DNA of 64,000 bases from Pseudonocardia oceani (GTDB lineage Bacteria > Actinomycetota > Actinomycetes > Mycobacteriales > Pseudonocardiaceae). Below the pieces are notes generated by a model. It saw only the letters and a program-made list of their open reading frames with translations. It did not search any database and was not told the origin of the DNA. A program made the position numbers and the translations under genes. Positions 25,067-32,625 of the stretch are shown here, piece by piece; the first letter of the stretch is position 1; each line of letters begins with the position of its first letter. The stretch covers positions 6,268,501 to 6,332,500 of the forward strand of contig NZ_JADQDF010000001.1 in NCBI RefSeq assembly GCF_019263585.2, read 5' to 3'.

Positions 25067-25891
25067 TCAGCCCGTCACGAAATCGATGAGCTCCTCCACG
25101 GCCCCGATGAGCGGGGTCTCCAGGTCGCGGAAGTCCTTCACCGCACCCAGCACGCGGCGGGCGCCGTCGGCCGGCTCGCCCCAGCGCAGGGCGTCGCACA
25201 CGCCGGTCTTCCAGTCGGTCCCGCGCGGGATCGTCGGCCACGCCCGGATGCCGACGACCGAGGGCTTGACGGCCTCCCACACGTCGACGTAGGGGTGGCC
25301 GGTGACGAGCACGTGCGGGCCGGCGACGGAGTGCGCCGCGCGGGTCTCCTTCGAGCCGGTGACGAGGTGGTCGACCAGGATGCCCAGACGCCGCTGAGGG
25401 CCCGGGGAGAAGTCGGCGACGGCCGCGGCGAGGTCGTCCATGCCGTGCATCGGCTCGACGACCACCCCCTCGACGCGCAGGTCGTGCCCCCAGACGGTCT
25501 CGACGAGCGCCGCGTCGTGGATGCCCTCCACCCAGATGCGCGCCGCCCGCGCGGTCCGCGCGCGGTGGTTCGTGACCGCGACCGAGCCCGACGCGGAGCG
25601 CCGCGGCGCCGCCGGGGCGGCCCTCGGCACGACGAGCGTCGACGTCACGCCCTCGACGAGGAACGCGGCGGGCCGCAGCGGGAACACCCGACGCCTGCCG
25701 TGGCGGTCCTCCAGCGTCACCTCGCGGACGTTGACGCCGACCACGGCGCCGCAGAACCCGGCGCCCCCACCTGTCGGCTCGGTCTCGACGACGAGCCCCG
25801 GCTCGGCGGGGACGTCGGGGACCGCGCGCCGGACGATGGTGCGCGTGCCGTCGGAGCCGAACGCGCCGCGGTAGTCATGGCTTCGCGTCAT
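25067..25891 (-). CDS. DUF3097 family protein
   Basis: This 274-residue soluble protein is widespread in actinobacteria and of unknown function (DUF3097). Its C-terminal half contains RIWVEGIHDAALVETVWG and GILVDHLVTGSKET, reminiscent of a Toprim-like acidic pattern (Glu, then Asp-x-His), followed by HVLVTGHPYVDVWEAVKP. The N-terminal part has an OB-like stretch (AGFCGAVVGVNVREVTLED). Nuclease or nucleic-acid binding is a speculation from the Toprim-like pattern. ATG 25891 was taken; the frame is open further but loses protein-like composition. It is divergent from the 265-residue hypothetical gene. Confidence 0.82.
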   Translation of the reverse strand: MTRSHDYRGAFGSDGTRTIVRRAVPDVPAEPGLVVETEPTGGGAGFCGAVVGVNVREVTLEDRHGRRRVFPLRPAAFLVEGVTSTLVVPRAAPAAPRRSASGSVAVTNHRARTARAARIWVEGIHDAALVETVWGHDLRVEGVVVEPMHGMDDLAAAVADFSPGPQRRLGILVDHLVTGSKETRAAHSVAGPHVLVTGHPYVDVWEAVKPSVVGIRAWPTIPRGTDWKTGVCDALRWGEPADGARRVLGAVKDFRDLETPLIGAVEELIDFVTG

Positions 25892-26032
25892 GGCCGCCAG
25901 TTGTACCGGCGCGGCCCGACGCGCGGACGTTCCGACACGCGCCCGTCCGGTGACCTGCAGTGACCGAACGTGGTGACGGTCACCCGTGCGGCGGGCGTGC
26001 GGCACGACCGGGTGGCTCGCTAGCCTGGCCCC

Positions 26033-26830
26033 GTGCCCAGTCCTTCCGCGACCTTCACCGTGTGGACGTCGGCCTGGTTGGCCGGCGCCGCGGCACCCGA
26101 CGACGTCCTCGACGCGCTCGGGCCGTGGGCGCTCGCCCACGACGTGCAGGCCGCCGACGAGGCCACCGCCGCGGCCACCGCGCTGCCCCCGCCCGGCCGT
26201 CCCGTGTCGTCGCTCGCGTTCCTGCTCGCCACCCTGCGCCGCACCTCTCCCCGCGGCCCGGCCCGGCTCGTGCTGCCCGCCCCGGGCGACGTCCGCGGCC
26301 TGCCCGGCCCCGGCGTGTTCAGCCGCGAGGCCACCGCCGCGGGCGAGGGCGTGCTGTTCGCCGACGCCGGGCTGGGCGTCGTGCCCACGACCGTCGCCGA
26401 GAACGTGCTGCGCTGGACCGTCTACCCGGTGCCCGAGCCCGGCCCGCCCGTCGAGTACGTGGCCCTCAACCAGGCCGAGCGCGACCTGCGCGAGCAGGTC
26501 CGGCAGTCGGCCTCAGTGCTCACCTCGCTCGGCGTGGCCCGCCACCGCCCCGGTGTGCGCGAGGAGATCGCCGCCGCCCTGCGCGCCCGCCCCGAGACCC
26601 TGTGGCCGGTCGGCATGCCCGGCCAGGCCCTGCGGGTGCTGCAGCACGCCGACGAGGTGGAGGCGATCCTCTCCGCCGCGCAGGTCGACGAGCCCGGCGG
26701 CGCCCTGTCCGCCTCGGCCGCCGAGGCCCGGCGGGAGGCGCTGCGGCCGATCGAGACCGCCGTCCGCGTGGCCCGGAGGGCGGCCGTGGCGGAGGCGGTG
26801 CGGGTGCTGGCGGCGAGTCCGCTGGTGTGA
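26033..26830 (+). CDS. Conserved actinobacterial hypothetical protein
   Basis: I do not recognise a domain in this 265-residue protein. It is soluble, Ala/Arg-rich and mostly helical in its C-terminal half (RQSASVLTSLGVARHRPGV onward); the N-terminal part TVWTSAWLAGAAAPDDVLDAL looks like a small folded domain. It is very probably real: TAGCCT at 26021-26026 sits 6 nt before GTG 26033 (leaderless), the codon use matches neighbours, and a strong hairpin follows its stop. Confidence 0.75.
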   Translation: MPSPSATFTVWTSAWLAGAAAPDDVLDALGPWALAHDVQAADEATAAATALPPPGRPVSSLAFLLATLRRTSPRGPARLVLPAPGDVRGLPGPGVFSREATAAGEGVLFADAGLGVVPTTVAENVLRWTVYPVPEPGPPVEYVALNQAERDLREQVRQSASVLTSLGVARHRPGVREEIAAALRARPETLWPVGMPGQALRVLQHADEVEAILSAAQVDEPGGALSASAAEARREALRPIETAVRVARRAAVAEAVRVLAASPLV

Positions 26831-26890
26831 TCGCTGCCCACCGCACCTCACGGTCGTGCGGGCAGCGCTGACGTGCGGCGCGCAGCGATC
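26829..26890. repeat. Stem-loop repeat after the stop codon
   Basis: GCTGCC (26833-26838) pairs with GGCAGC (26861-26866), and inside it CGCAC (26842-26846) pairs with GTGCG (26856-26860) around a 9-nt loop. Alternatively GATCGCTGC (26829-26837) pairs with GCAGCGATC (26882-26890). No U-tract follows. CACGGTCGTGCGG (26849-26861) also has an exact inverted copy at 26931-26943. The first 27 nt recur at 16-42. It may act as a terminator and looks like a dispersed repeat. Confidence 0.6.
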
Positions 26891-27033
26891 ACGGGCGCGG
26901 TGATCACCGGGACCGCACCGCTACGGCCCTCCGCACGACCGTGACGTCACCCTCCCGCCGATCGCGGCCGCGTCCACGGTCACCGGGACGGCCCGACCGA
27001 TGACTTTCCGCTCCCCCGCACGTCGTAGCAGTC

Positions 27034-28005
27034 ATGGACGACGAGGGGCAGTACACCGCGCTCGTCGAACGCCACCGCCGGGAGCTGCAGGTGCACTGCT
27101 ACCGGATGCTGGGGTCGTTCGACGAGTCGCAGGACGCGGTGCAGGAGACGTTCCTGCGCGCCTGGCGGTCGCGGGCCACCGCGCGCGACGAGGACGACGG
27201 GGGCCACCGCCGCGCCTGGCTCTACCGCATCGCCACCACCACCTGCCTCGACATGATCGGGAAGCGGCGGGCGGGCGGGGCGGGGGGCACGTCGGAGGTC
27301 GCGTGGCTGCAGCCCTACCCCGACGCCCTGCTGGAGTTCCCCGACCCCCAGGACGGGCCCGACGCCGTCACCGTCGCGCGGGAGACGATCGAGCTGGCGT
27401 TCCTGGCCGCCCTCCAGCACCTGCCGCCGCGCCAGCGGGCCGTGCTCCTGCTGCGCGACGTCCTGGGCTGGCGGGCCGCCGAGACCGCGCGCGTGCTCGA
27501 CGTGTCGGTGGCCGCGGCCAACAGCGCGCTGCAGCGCGCCCGGGCCACGATGCGCGAGCACCTGCCCGAGCGCCGGGCGGAGTGGCCCGCTCCGACCGAG
27601 GGCGAACGCGCCCTGCTCCAGCGCTGGAAGGACGCCAACGAGCGCAGCGACCTCGACGCGCTGGCGGCGATGCTCGCCGAGCACGCGCGGCAGACGATGC
27701 CGCCGGCGCCGGTCGTCACCGAGGGCCGCGACGACATCCGCGCCCTCTGGGCCGAGGTCTTCGAGGGCCCGCAGGCGTGGGGCGAGTGGCGGTGCGTACC
27801 GGTCGAGGTCAACCGGCAGCTCGCGCTCGCGGCCTACCTGCGCCCGACCCGGGAGATCGAGCTCGACGACGTCCACGTCGTGCCCGGCCCGCACTTCGAC
27901 GCCTGCGCCCTCGACGTCCTGCGCATCGAGGACGGTCTCGTCACCGAGGTCACCACGTTCGGGCCCGAGGTGTTCGCCTCGCTGGGCCTGCCCGCGCGGC
28001 TCTGA
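27034..28005 (+). CDS. Sigma-70 family factor, SigG/SigX5-like ECF with C-terminal SnoaL-like domain
   Basis: This 323-residue sigma factor has region 2 (YTALVERHRRELQVHCYRML, then SFDESQDAVQETFLRAWR), region 4 (LPPRQRAVLLLRDVLGWRA, then SVAAANSALQRARATM) and an extra C-terminal SnoaL/NTF2-like domain (about residues 195-320). Sigma factors with this extension (SigG, SigX5, SigJ, ECF41-like) have no classical anti-sigma factor and are modulated by the extra domain. None is encoded next door here. The cupin-GyrI gene follows 2 nt after the stop and may be co-regulated. Confidence 0.85.
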   Translation: MDDEGQYTALVERHRRELQVHCYRMLGSFDESQDAVQETFLRAWRSRATARDEDDGGHRRAWLYRIATTTCLDMIGKRRAGGAGGTSEVAWLQPYPDALLEFPDPQDGPDAVTVARETIELAFLAALQHLPPRQRAVLLLRDVLGWRAAETARVLDVSVAAANSALQRARATMREHLPERRAEWPAPTEGERALLQRWKDANERSDLDALAAMLAEHARQTMPPAPVVTEGRDDIRALWAEVFEGPQAWGEWRCVPVEVNRQLALAAYLRPTREIELDDVHVVPGPHFDACALDVLRIEDGLVTEVTTFGPEVFASLGLPARL

Positions 28006-28007
28006 CC

Positions 28008-28802
28008 GTGGACCTGCCCTTCCTGCGCGGGCCGCTGCCCGCGGCGTTCCGGCGGCGCACCGTGGTCGTCGACCCCGGTGACTCCCGCCCCTACGACGGC
28101 GACGAGTGGCGCGACGAGCTCGTCGTCGTCGAGCAGGGGCACCTCGACCTCGAGTGCCGGGCCGGCGGTGTCCGCAGCTTCCCGACCGGTGCCATCGTGT
28201 GCCTGGACCACCTCGCCCTGCGCTCCCTGCACAACCGGGGCACCGACCCCACCGTCCTGATCGCCGTCTCCCGACGACCCGACCACCGGAGGAGAACCGT
28301 GGAACCCCGCATCGTCGAGCAGCCCGATCGCCCCTACCTCGGCATCACCCGCCGCTGCACCCCGACCACCATGAACGAGGTCGCCGACCGCATCCCGGTG
28401 GTCATCGGGCACCTGCTCTCGCGCGGCGGCGAGATCACCGGCGCGCCGTTCCTGCGCTACCTCGAGATCGACACGACCGCCGCCGACGGCACCGTGGCGC
28501 TGGAGGTGGAGGCGTGCGTGCCGACCGACGACGTCGGACTCGTCGACGACGAGGTCGAGGCGGGCGCGCTCCCGGCCGGTCGCTACGTCGTGCTGCTGCA
28601 CCGCGGCCACCCCGACGGGCTGATCGAGGGCACCGAGCGCACGCTGGCCTGGGGCGACGCGCAGGGACTGAGCTGGGACCGGACGGTCGACGGCGGCGTC
28701 GAGCACTGGAACGCCCGCACCGAGCACTTCCTCACCGACCCACGCGAACAGCCCGACCTGGAGCAGTGGGAGACCGAGCTGGCGATCCGCCTGGCCGACT
28801 GA
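28008..28802 (+). CDS. Cupin-like domain fused in frame to a GyrI-like effector-binding domain
   Basis: Read from GTG 28008 this is a 264-residue two-domain protein. Residues 1-97 are cupin-like (DELVVVEQGHLDLECRAG, then RSFPTGAIVCLDHLALRSLH). Residues 98-264 form a GyrI/AraC-type effector-binding domain (VEPRIVEQPDRPYLGITRRC, then AGRYVVLLHRGHPDGL). A strong Shine-Dalgarno GGAGGAG at 28288-28294 precedes an in-frame GTG at 28299, so the second domain may also be made alone (167 residues). No stop codon separates the two parts. Confidence 0.72.
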   Translation: MDLPFLRGPLPAAFRRRTVVVDPGDSRPYDGDEWRDELVVVEQGHLDLECRAGGVRSFPTGAIVCLDHLALRSLHNRGTDPTVLIAVSRRPDHRRRTVEPRIVEQPDRPYLGITRRCTPTTMNEVADRIPVVIGHLLSRGGEITGAPFLRYLEIDTTAADGTVALEVEACVPTDDVGLVDDEVEAGALPAGRYVVLLHRGHPDGLIEGTERTLAWGDAQGLSWDRTVDGGVEHWNARTEHFLTDPREQPDLEQWETELAIRLAD

Positions 28803-28805
28803 TCC

Positions 28806-29876
28806 TCAGCTCCGCGTGGACAGCGTCGCGTGCAGCCGTTCCACCTCGGCCTCCGCGCGGGCGCGCAGGGCGTCGGCGGTGCGGGCGGCGGCCAGGGCCT
28901 CGGCCGCCTCGCGGCGGGCGTCGGCGGCGTCCCGCCGGGCGGCGGCGAGGTCGTCGGCGACGCGGCGCTCCGCCTGCTCCCGCGCACCCGCGCGCTCGGT
29001 GTCGGCGGCCGCGGCGGCGCGCCGGGACTCGTCGCGCTCGGCGCTCACGGCCTCGACCTGCGCGCGCAGCTCGGCGGCGCGGGCGCGCTCGGCGTCGCGC
29101 TCGGCCAGGGCCCGCTCCGCGGTGACGGCGACGGCTGCGGCGGCGCGTTCGGCGTCCCCGGTCCGCTCCCCGGCGAGCCGCGCCGCCTCCGCGGCCTGCC
29201 CGGCGCGGGCCTCCGCACGCTCGACGCGCTCGCGGGCCTGCTCCTCGGCCCGGTCGAGGGCGTCCCGCGCGGCCACCTCGGCCCGCCGCACCCGCTCGAC
29301 CGCCCGCTCCTCGAGCGCGGCCCGCCCGGCCACCGCCTCCTCGGCCTGCTGACGCGCGGCGCCCAGCGCCTCGGTCGCCTCCAGCGCCTGCCTCGCCGCC
29401 GCGGCCGCCCGCTCCCCCGCCTCCGCCCGCTCCCGGCCCGCCCGCTCCGCCGCCTCCGCGCTGCGCCGCGCCCGCGCGACCGCCTCGTCGCGCGCCTCCT
29501 CCGCCGCCACCCGCCGGGCCTCGGCCTCGGCGACCCGCCGGTGCGCGGCCTCCACGGAGGCGACCGCGTCGCGCTGCACCTCGTCGAGCCGCTCCGACAC
29601 CGCGTCGAGCGCGACCGCCAGCTCCCCCACCGGCCCGCGGACGGCCTCGACGTGCTCGCGCAGCCGGTCGGCGTCGAGCCCGAACGCGGCGCGGCCGGAG
29701 TCGAGCCCGAGCGCGCCCAGGGCGTCGCGCTCGGCGCGGGCCATCTGCGCGCACGTGCGCCCGCCCTCCCAGCGGGTGTCGCGGCAGAACGAGCGGCGCC
29801 GGCCGCCCTGCGGGCCCGGGGCGGGCAGCTCGGTGCGGCAGCGGCTGTACCCGCAGCGTGCGGCGTCGTCGATCAT
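28806..29876 (-). CDS. Long coiled-coil protein with N-terminal Cys cluster
   Basis: This 356-residue protein begins with a possible zinc-binding cluster (C8, C13, C31, C42; RCGYSRCRTELP, then SFCRDTRWEGGRTCAQM). It continues as an almost uninterrupted Ala/Glu/Arg helix from about residue 50 to 350, predicted to be a long coiled coil. It is divergent from a tyrosine recombinase across 110 bp of AT-rich, palindrome-bearing DNA. The layout (small N-terminal module plus long coil) recalls KfrA-type DNA-binding proteins, but no HTH is seen, so function is unknown. Confidence 0.7.
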   Translation of the reverse strand: MIDDAARCGYSRCRTELPAPGPQGGRRRSFCRDTRWEGGRTCAQMARAERDALGALGLDSGRAAFGLDADRLREHVEAVRGPVGELAVALDAVSERLDEVQRDAVASVEAAHRRVAEAEARRVAAEEARDEAVARARRSAEAAERAGRERAEAGERAAAAARQALEATEALGAARQQAEEAVAGRAALEERAVERVRRAEVAARDALDRAEEQARERVERAEARAGQAAEAARLAGERTGDAERAAAAVAVTAERALAERDAERARAAELRAQVEAVSAERDESRRAAAAADTERAGAREQAERRVADDLAAARRDAADARREAAEALAAARTADALRARAEAEVERLHATLSTRS

Positions 29877-29898
29877 GGACGGAACCTACCAGTTCATG

Positions 29899-29972
29899 GT
29901 TGCGCAACTACAGAAACTGTTTTGTGTTGCGCGATCTCAACCCTGCGCCAACGAAACGGCTGTTTCGCAGGG
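29899..29972. promoter_or_regulatory. AT-rich palindromic divergent control region
   Basis: Between the coiled-coil and recombinase genes lie GTTGCGCAAC (29899-29908, perfect palindrome), AAACTGTTT inside 29911-29924, and the nested inverted repeat CCCTGCG (29941-29947) / CGAAAC (29952-29957) - GGCT - GTTTCG (29962-29967) / CGCAGGG (29966-29972). The base composition drops sharply compared with the surrounding >70 % GC. It is a candidate binding region for either product. Confidence 0.55.
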
Positions 29973-29986
29973 AGTACCGTCGCCGG

Positions 29987-31141
29987 ATGAGCTCCGACGC
30001 CCTCGCCGTCCTCGAATCGATGGACCGCCGTGCGTCGGCCGTCGACTGGCCCGGCGTCGACGACCCCGACGCCCTGCGCGCGCAGCTGATGAGCTGGCTG
30101 GGCCAGTACGCCAACGCCGGCACCCGACGCACCTACGCGTACGCACTCGGCCTGCCCGTCGCGTGGGTCGACCCGCCCGGCCCGGACGCACCCAGCCTGG
30201 CGACCACGAGCACCCGCCGCCCTCCCCCGGCCGCCCGCGGCCCCCTGCACGACCTCGCCTGGTTCCGCTGGTGCGCCCGCCGCGGGCTCGACCCCCGCGG
30301 TGCCACCACGCGGGACGTCACCGCCTGGCTGCACGCCCTCGACGCCGCCGGGGCGCAGCGGCGGACCCGGCAGCGGATGCTGTCCACGGTGGCCGCGTTC
30401 TGCGGGCACCTCGCCGAGACCGGCGTGATCACCGCCAACCCGGCCGCCGTCAACCGCTCGCGCCTGGGCCTGTCGACCAGCGCCCGCGACGCCTCCCCGA
30501 CCGTCCGGCTCACCGCCGCCCAGGTCCGCGCCCTGCTCACCGCCGCCGCCCGGCTGCACCACGGCCGCGACCCGCGCGCCGGGCTGTACTCGTTGCGCGC
30601 CGTCGCGTTCGTCGCCCTCCTGACTCTGGGCCTGCGCATCTCCGAGCTCGTCGGCCTCGACCGCGGCGACCTCTACCGCACCGGCGGCGAGGAGGTGCTG
30701 CGCGTGCGCGGCAAGGGCGGGCTGCACCGCGAGGTCTACCTGACCGCCCCGGTCCGGGAGGCGCTCGTCGCCTACCTCGCCGAGCGCGACCGTCTCGGCG
30801 GCGAGGCCGTCCCCGCCCGCCGCGGCCACGCTCGGCCGCCGACCCCGATGATCGCCACCCGCGGCGGCGGGCGCTGCTCGCGCGTCGACCTCGCCCAGCT
30901 GCTGCGCCGCATCGCCACGGCCGGGGGGCCGGAGCTCGACGGCGTCGCCGACCGCGTCCACCCGCACGCCCTGCGCCACGCCTACGTGACCATCGCCCTG
31001 GAGAACGGCGCCCCGATCCAGCACGTGCAGGCCGACGTCGGGCACGCCTCGATCGCCACCACCCAGCACTACGACCGCGGCCTGCGCACCCGCGACAGCA
31101 GCGCCGCCGACATCGTGGCCGCGGCCACCGCCGCACCCTGA
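29987..31141 (+). CDS. Tyrosine-type site-specific recombinase
   Basis: This 384-residue recombinase has a complete catalytic set: Arg217 in LGLRISELVGL, the Lys-bearing hairpin VRGKGGLHREVYL, His327 and Arg330 in HALRHAYVT, His353 in DVGHAS and nucleophile Tyr362 in QHYDRG. An N-terminal SAM-like core-binding domain is present (about residues 30-165). It is longer than XerC/XerD and has a 50-residue N-terminal extension. No excisionase, att site, tRNA or mobile cargo is seen beside it. ATG 29987 was preferred over ATG 29858, which would place the palindromic control region inside the gene. Confidence 0.87.
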   Translation: MSSDALAVLESMDRRASAVDWPGVDDPDALRAQLMSWLGQYANAGTRRTYAYALGLPVAWVDPPGPDAPSLATTSTRRPPPAARGPLHDLAWFRWCARRGLDPRGATTRDVTAWLHALDAAGAQRRTRQRMLSTVAAFCGHLAETGVITANPAAVNRSRLGLSTSARDASPTVRLTAAQVRALLTAAARLHHGRDPRAGLYSLRAVAFVALLTLGLRISELVGLDRGDLYRTGGEEVLRVRGKGGLHREVYLTAPVREALVAYLAERDRLGGEAVPARRGHARPPTPMIATRGGGRCSRVDLAQLLRRIATAGGPELDGVADRVHPHALRHAYVTIALENGAPIQHVQADVGHASIATTQHYDRGLRTRDSSAADIVAAATAAP

Positions 31142-31160
31142 CCGGCCCTACCCTCGCCCG

Positions 31161-31571
31161 ATGGACCGCTACGAGCTCCGCCCGATCGGCCGGGTCGAGT
31201 CACCCCTCACCGACCGCGCGAGCGCCCCCAAGCAGGGCCACGAGGGCTCCCCCGACGCCTGGATCGTCCTCGACGACCACGTGGCCGACGCCGCCCGCGA
31301 CCTGGCCGTCGGCGGGGACGCGATCGTCCTGACCTGGCTCGACCGCGCCGACCGCACCGTGCAGACCACCCGCCCCCGCGACGACCCGGCCCGCCCGCCG
31401 ACCGGCGTGTTCTCCACCCGCTCCCCGGACCGGCCGAACCCGATCGGGCTGCACCGCGTCCGGATCCGCTCGATCGAGGGCCCGCGGATCGGCGTGCGCG
31501 ACCTGGAGGCCCTCGACGGCACCCCGGTGGTCGACGTCAAGGCCGTCCTGGACCTGCCCGGCGAGCACTGA
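31161..31571 (+). CDS. trmO: tRNA (N6-threonylcarbamoyladenosine37-N6)-methyltransferase TrmO
   Basis: This 136-residue single-domain TrmO/YaeB protein methylates t6A at position 37 of certain tRNAs with S-adenosylmethionine. The signature GVFSTRSPDRPNPIGLHRVR (about residues 82-101) and LDGTPVVDVK (about 119-128) match the family. TACCCT is 6 nt before ATG 31161, so it is probably leaderless. The gene follows the recombinase by 19 nt, but the separate -10 suggests independent transcription. Confidence 0.9.
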   Translation: MDRYELRPIGRVESPLTDRASAPKQGHEGSPDAWIVLDDHVADAARDLAVGGDAIVLTWLDRADRTVQTTRPRDDPARPPTGVFSTRSPDRPNPIGLHRVRIRSIEGPRIGVRDLEALDGTPVVDVKAVLDLPGEH

Positions 31572-31595
31572 CCGGCGGTCACCAGGCGGGCGGGA

Positions 31596-32018
31596 TCACG
31601 CCACCAGCAGCAGCCCGAGCGCCACGGTCGCGGCACCGGCCCGCACGTGGTTCCACCGCGTCCACCGGACCAGGTAGCGCTCCCACGGGACGCGGTCGGC
31701 GGCCAGCGCGTCGTTGAGCGGCACGTTCACCGCCGCCGTCACCCCGAGCACGCCGACGACGTAGACCGCGGCGGCGCCGACGACCGGCGCCGCCCCTCCC
31801 GATGCGACGGCCGCCGCCCCCGCAGCGACGCCCGCCCCGCCGAACACGCCCAGGAACAGCGGGTTGAGCACCGCGGCGTTGACCGACCGCATCGCCGCGG
31901 CACCGTCGCCGGCGGGCAGGCGGCGCAGCGCCGTCATCACCCCGGCGGAGAAGGCGAACAGCAGCCCGGCGACGAGCCCGCACCCCACCCCGGCGACGAC
32001 CCGCAGCGCCTCGCTCAC
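31596..32018 (-). CDS. DUF1772 (anthrone oxygenase-like) membrane protein
   Basis: This 140-residue protein has four hydrophobic segments and the family features GLVAGLLFAFSAGVM near the N-terminus, VNAAVLNPLFLGVF, VNVPLNDAL and a C-terminal WTRWNHVRAGAATVAL. These small membrane proteins are common in actinobacteria; most lack proven activity. Its GTG start overlaps the NmrA-like gene stop by 4 nt, so it is the second gene of an operon divergent from the AraC regulator. Confidence 0.8.
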   Translation of the reverse strand: MSEALRVVAGVGCGLVAGLLFAFSAGVMTALRRLPAGDGAAAMRSVNAAVLNPLFLGVFGGAGVAAGAAAVASGGAAPVVGAAAVYVVGVLGVTAAVNVPLNDALAADRVPWERYLVRWTRWNHVRAGAATVALGLLLVA

Positions 32019-32494
32019 GCCACCCACTCCCCCACCAGGTCCCCGATCCCGGTCGGCGTCGTGTTCTCCGCCGTCCGCCGCGCCGCGATCCGCCCCTCGT
32101 TCAGCGCCCGCGTCATGCCCAGGTGCCGGGCGGCGGCGTCGGGTGACGACCCCGCGCCCACCAGCGCGGCCGCCATCTCCTCGTCGGGCAGCCGCACGTA
32201 CGGCAGGTCGGGCCGGCCCAGCGCGGCGCCGAGCACGGCGGCCACCTCGACCTGGGTGAGGTCGCGCGGCCCCAGCAGCTCGACGACCCCGGTCCGGTCG
32301 CGGGTGCGCAGGGCGCTGGCCGTCGCCACGGCGACGTAACGGGTGGCGACCAGCGGCACCGGGAGGTCCGGGTCGAGGGGGTCGGCCACGCAGCCCAGCT
32401 CCTCCACGACCGGCAGCGCCTCGGCCGCGTTGCCCTCCAGCGCGGCCACTATCAGGCGGCCCACCCGGCCCGTCGCGCCCATCGCGGTGATCAT
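32015..32494 (-). CDS. NmrA-like NAD(P)-binding protein with internal deletion
   Basis: This 159-residue protein starts as a normal NmrA/SDR Rossmann domain (MITAMGATGRVGRLIVAALE). It then jumps directly to what is normally the C-terminal substrate part (LPVVEELGC, then DPDLPVPLVATRYVA and VVELLGPRDLT). Relatives are about 290 residues, so roughly 130 residues are missing in frame between residues 20 and 25. The NAD fold cannot be complete, so the product is probably inactive or a decaying gene. ATG 32494 is the natural start. Confidence 0.65.
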   Translation of the reverse strand: MITAMGATGRVGRLIVAALEGNAAEALPVVEELGCVADPLDPDLPVPLVATRYVAVATASALRTRDRTGVVELLGPRDLTQVEVAAVLGAALGRPDLPYVRLPDEEMAAALVGAGSSPDAAARHLGMTRALNEGRIAARRTAENTTPTGIGDLVGEWVA

Positions 32495-32625
32495 GGTGTG
32501 TCCTCTCGTCGTCCTGTGGCGCGTCCAGCCTGGCGCCGCCGTACCGGACGATCCATGCCCCTCCGTCGCCTGTTCCTGCTCGATCGTCCCGACCACCCGG
32601 ACGTCCGGGCTGCCACACTGGCGGC

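Noticed and set aside
29987..31141. Integrated phage or conjugative element around the tyrosine recombinase
   Set aside because: Flanking genes (trmO, coiled-coil protein, sigma factor) are not phage or transfer genes, and no att repeats or tRNA end were found.
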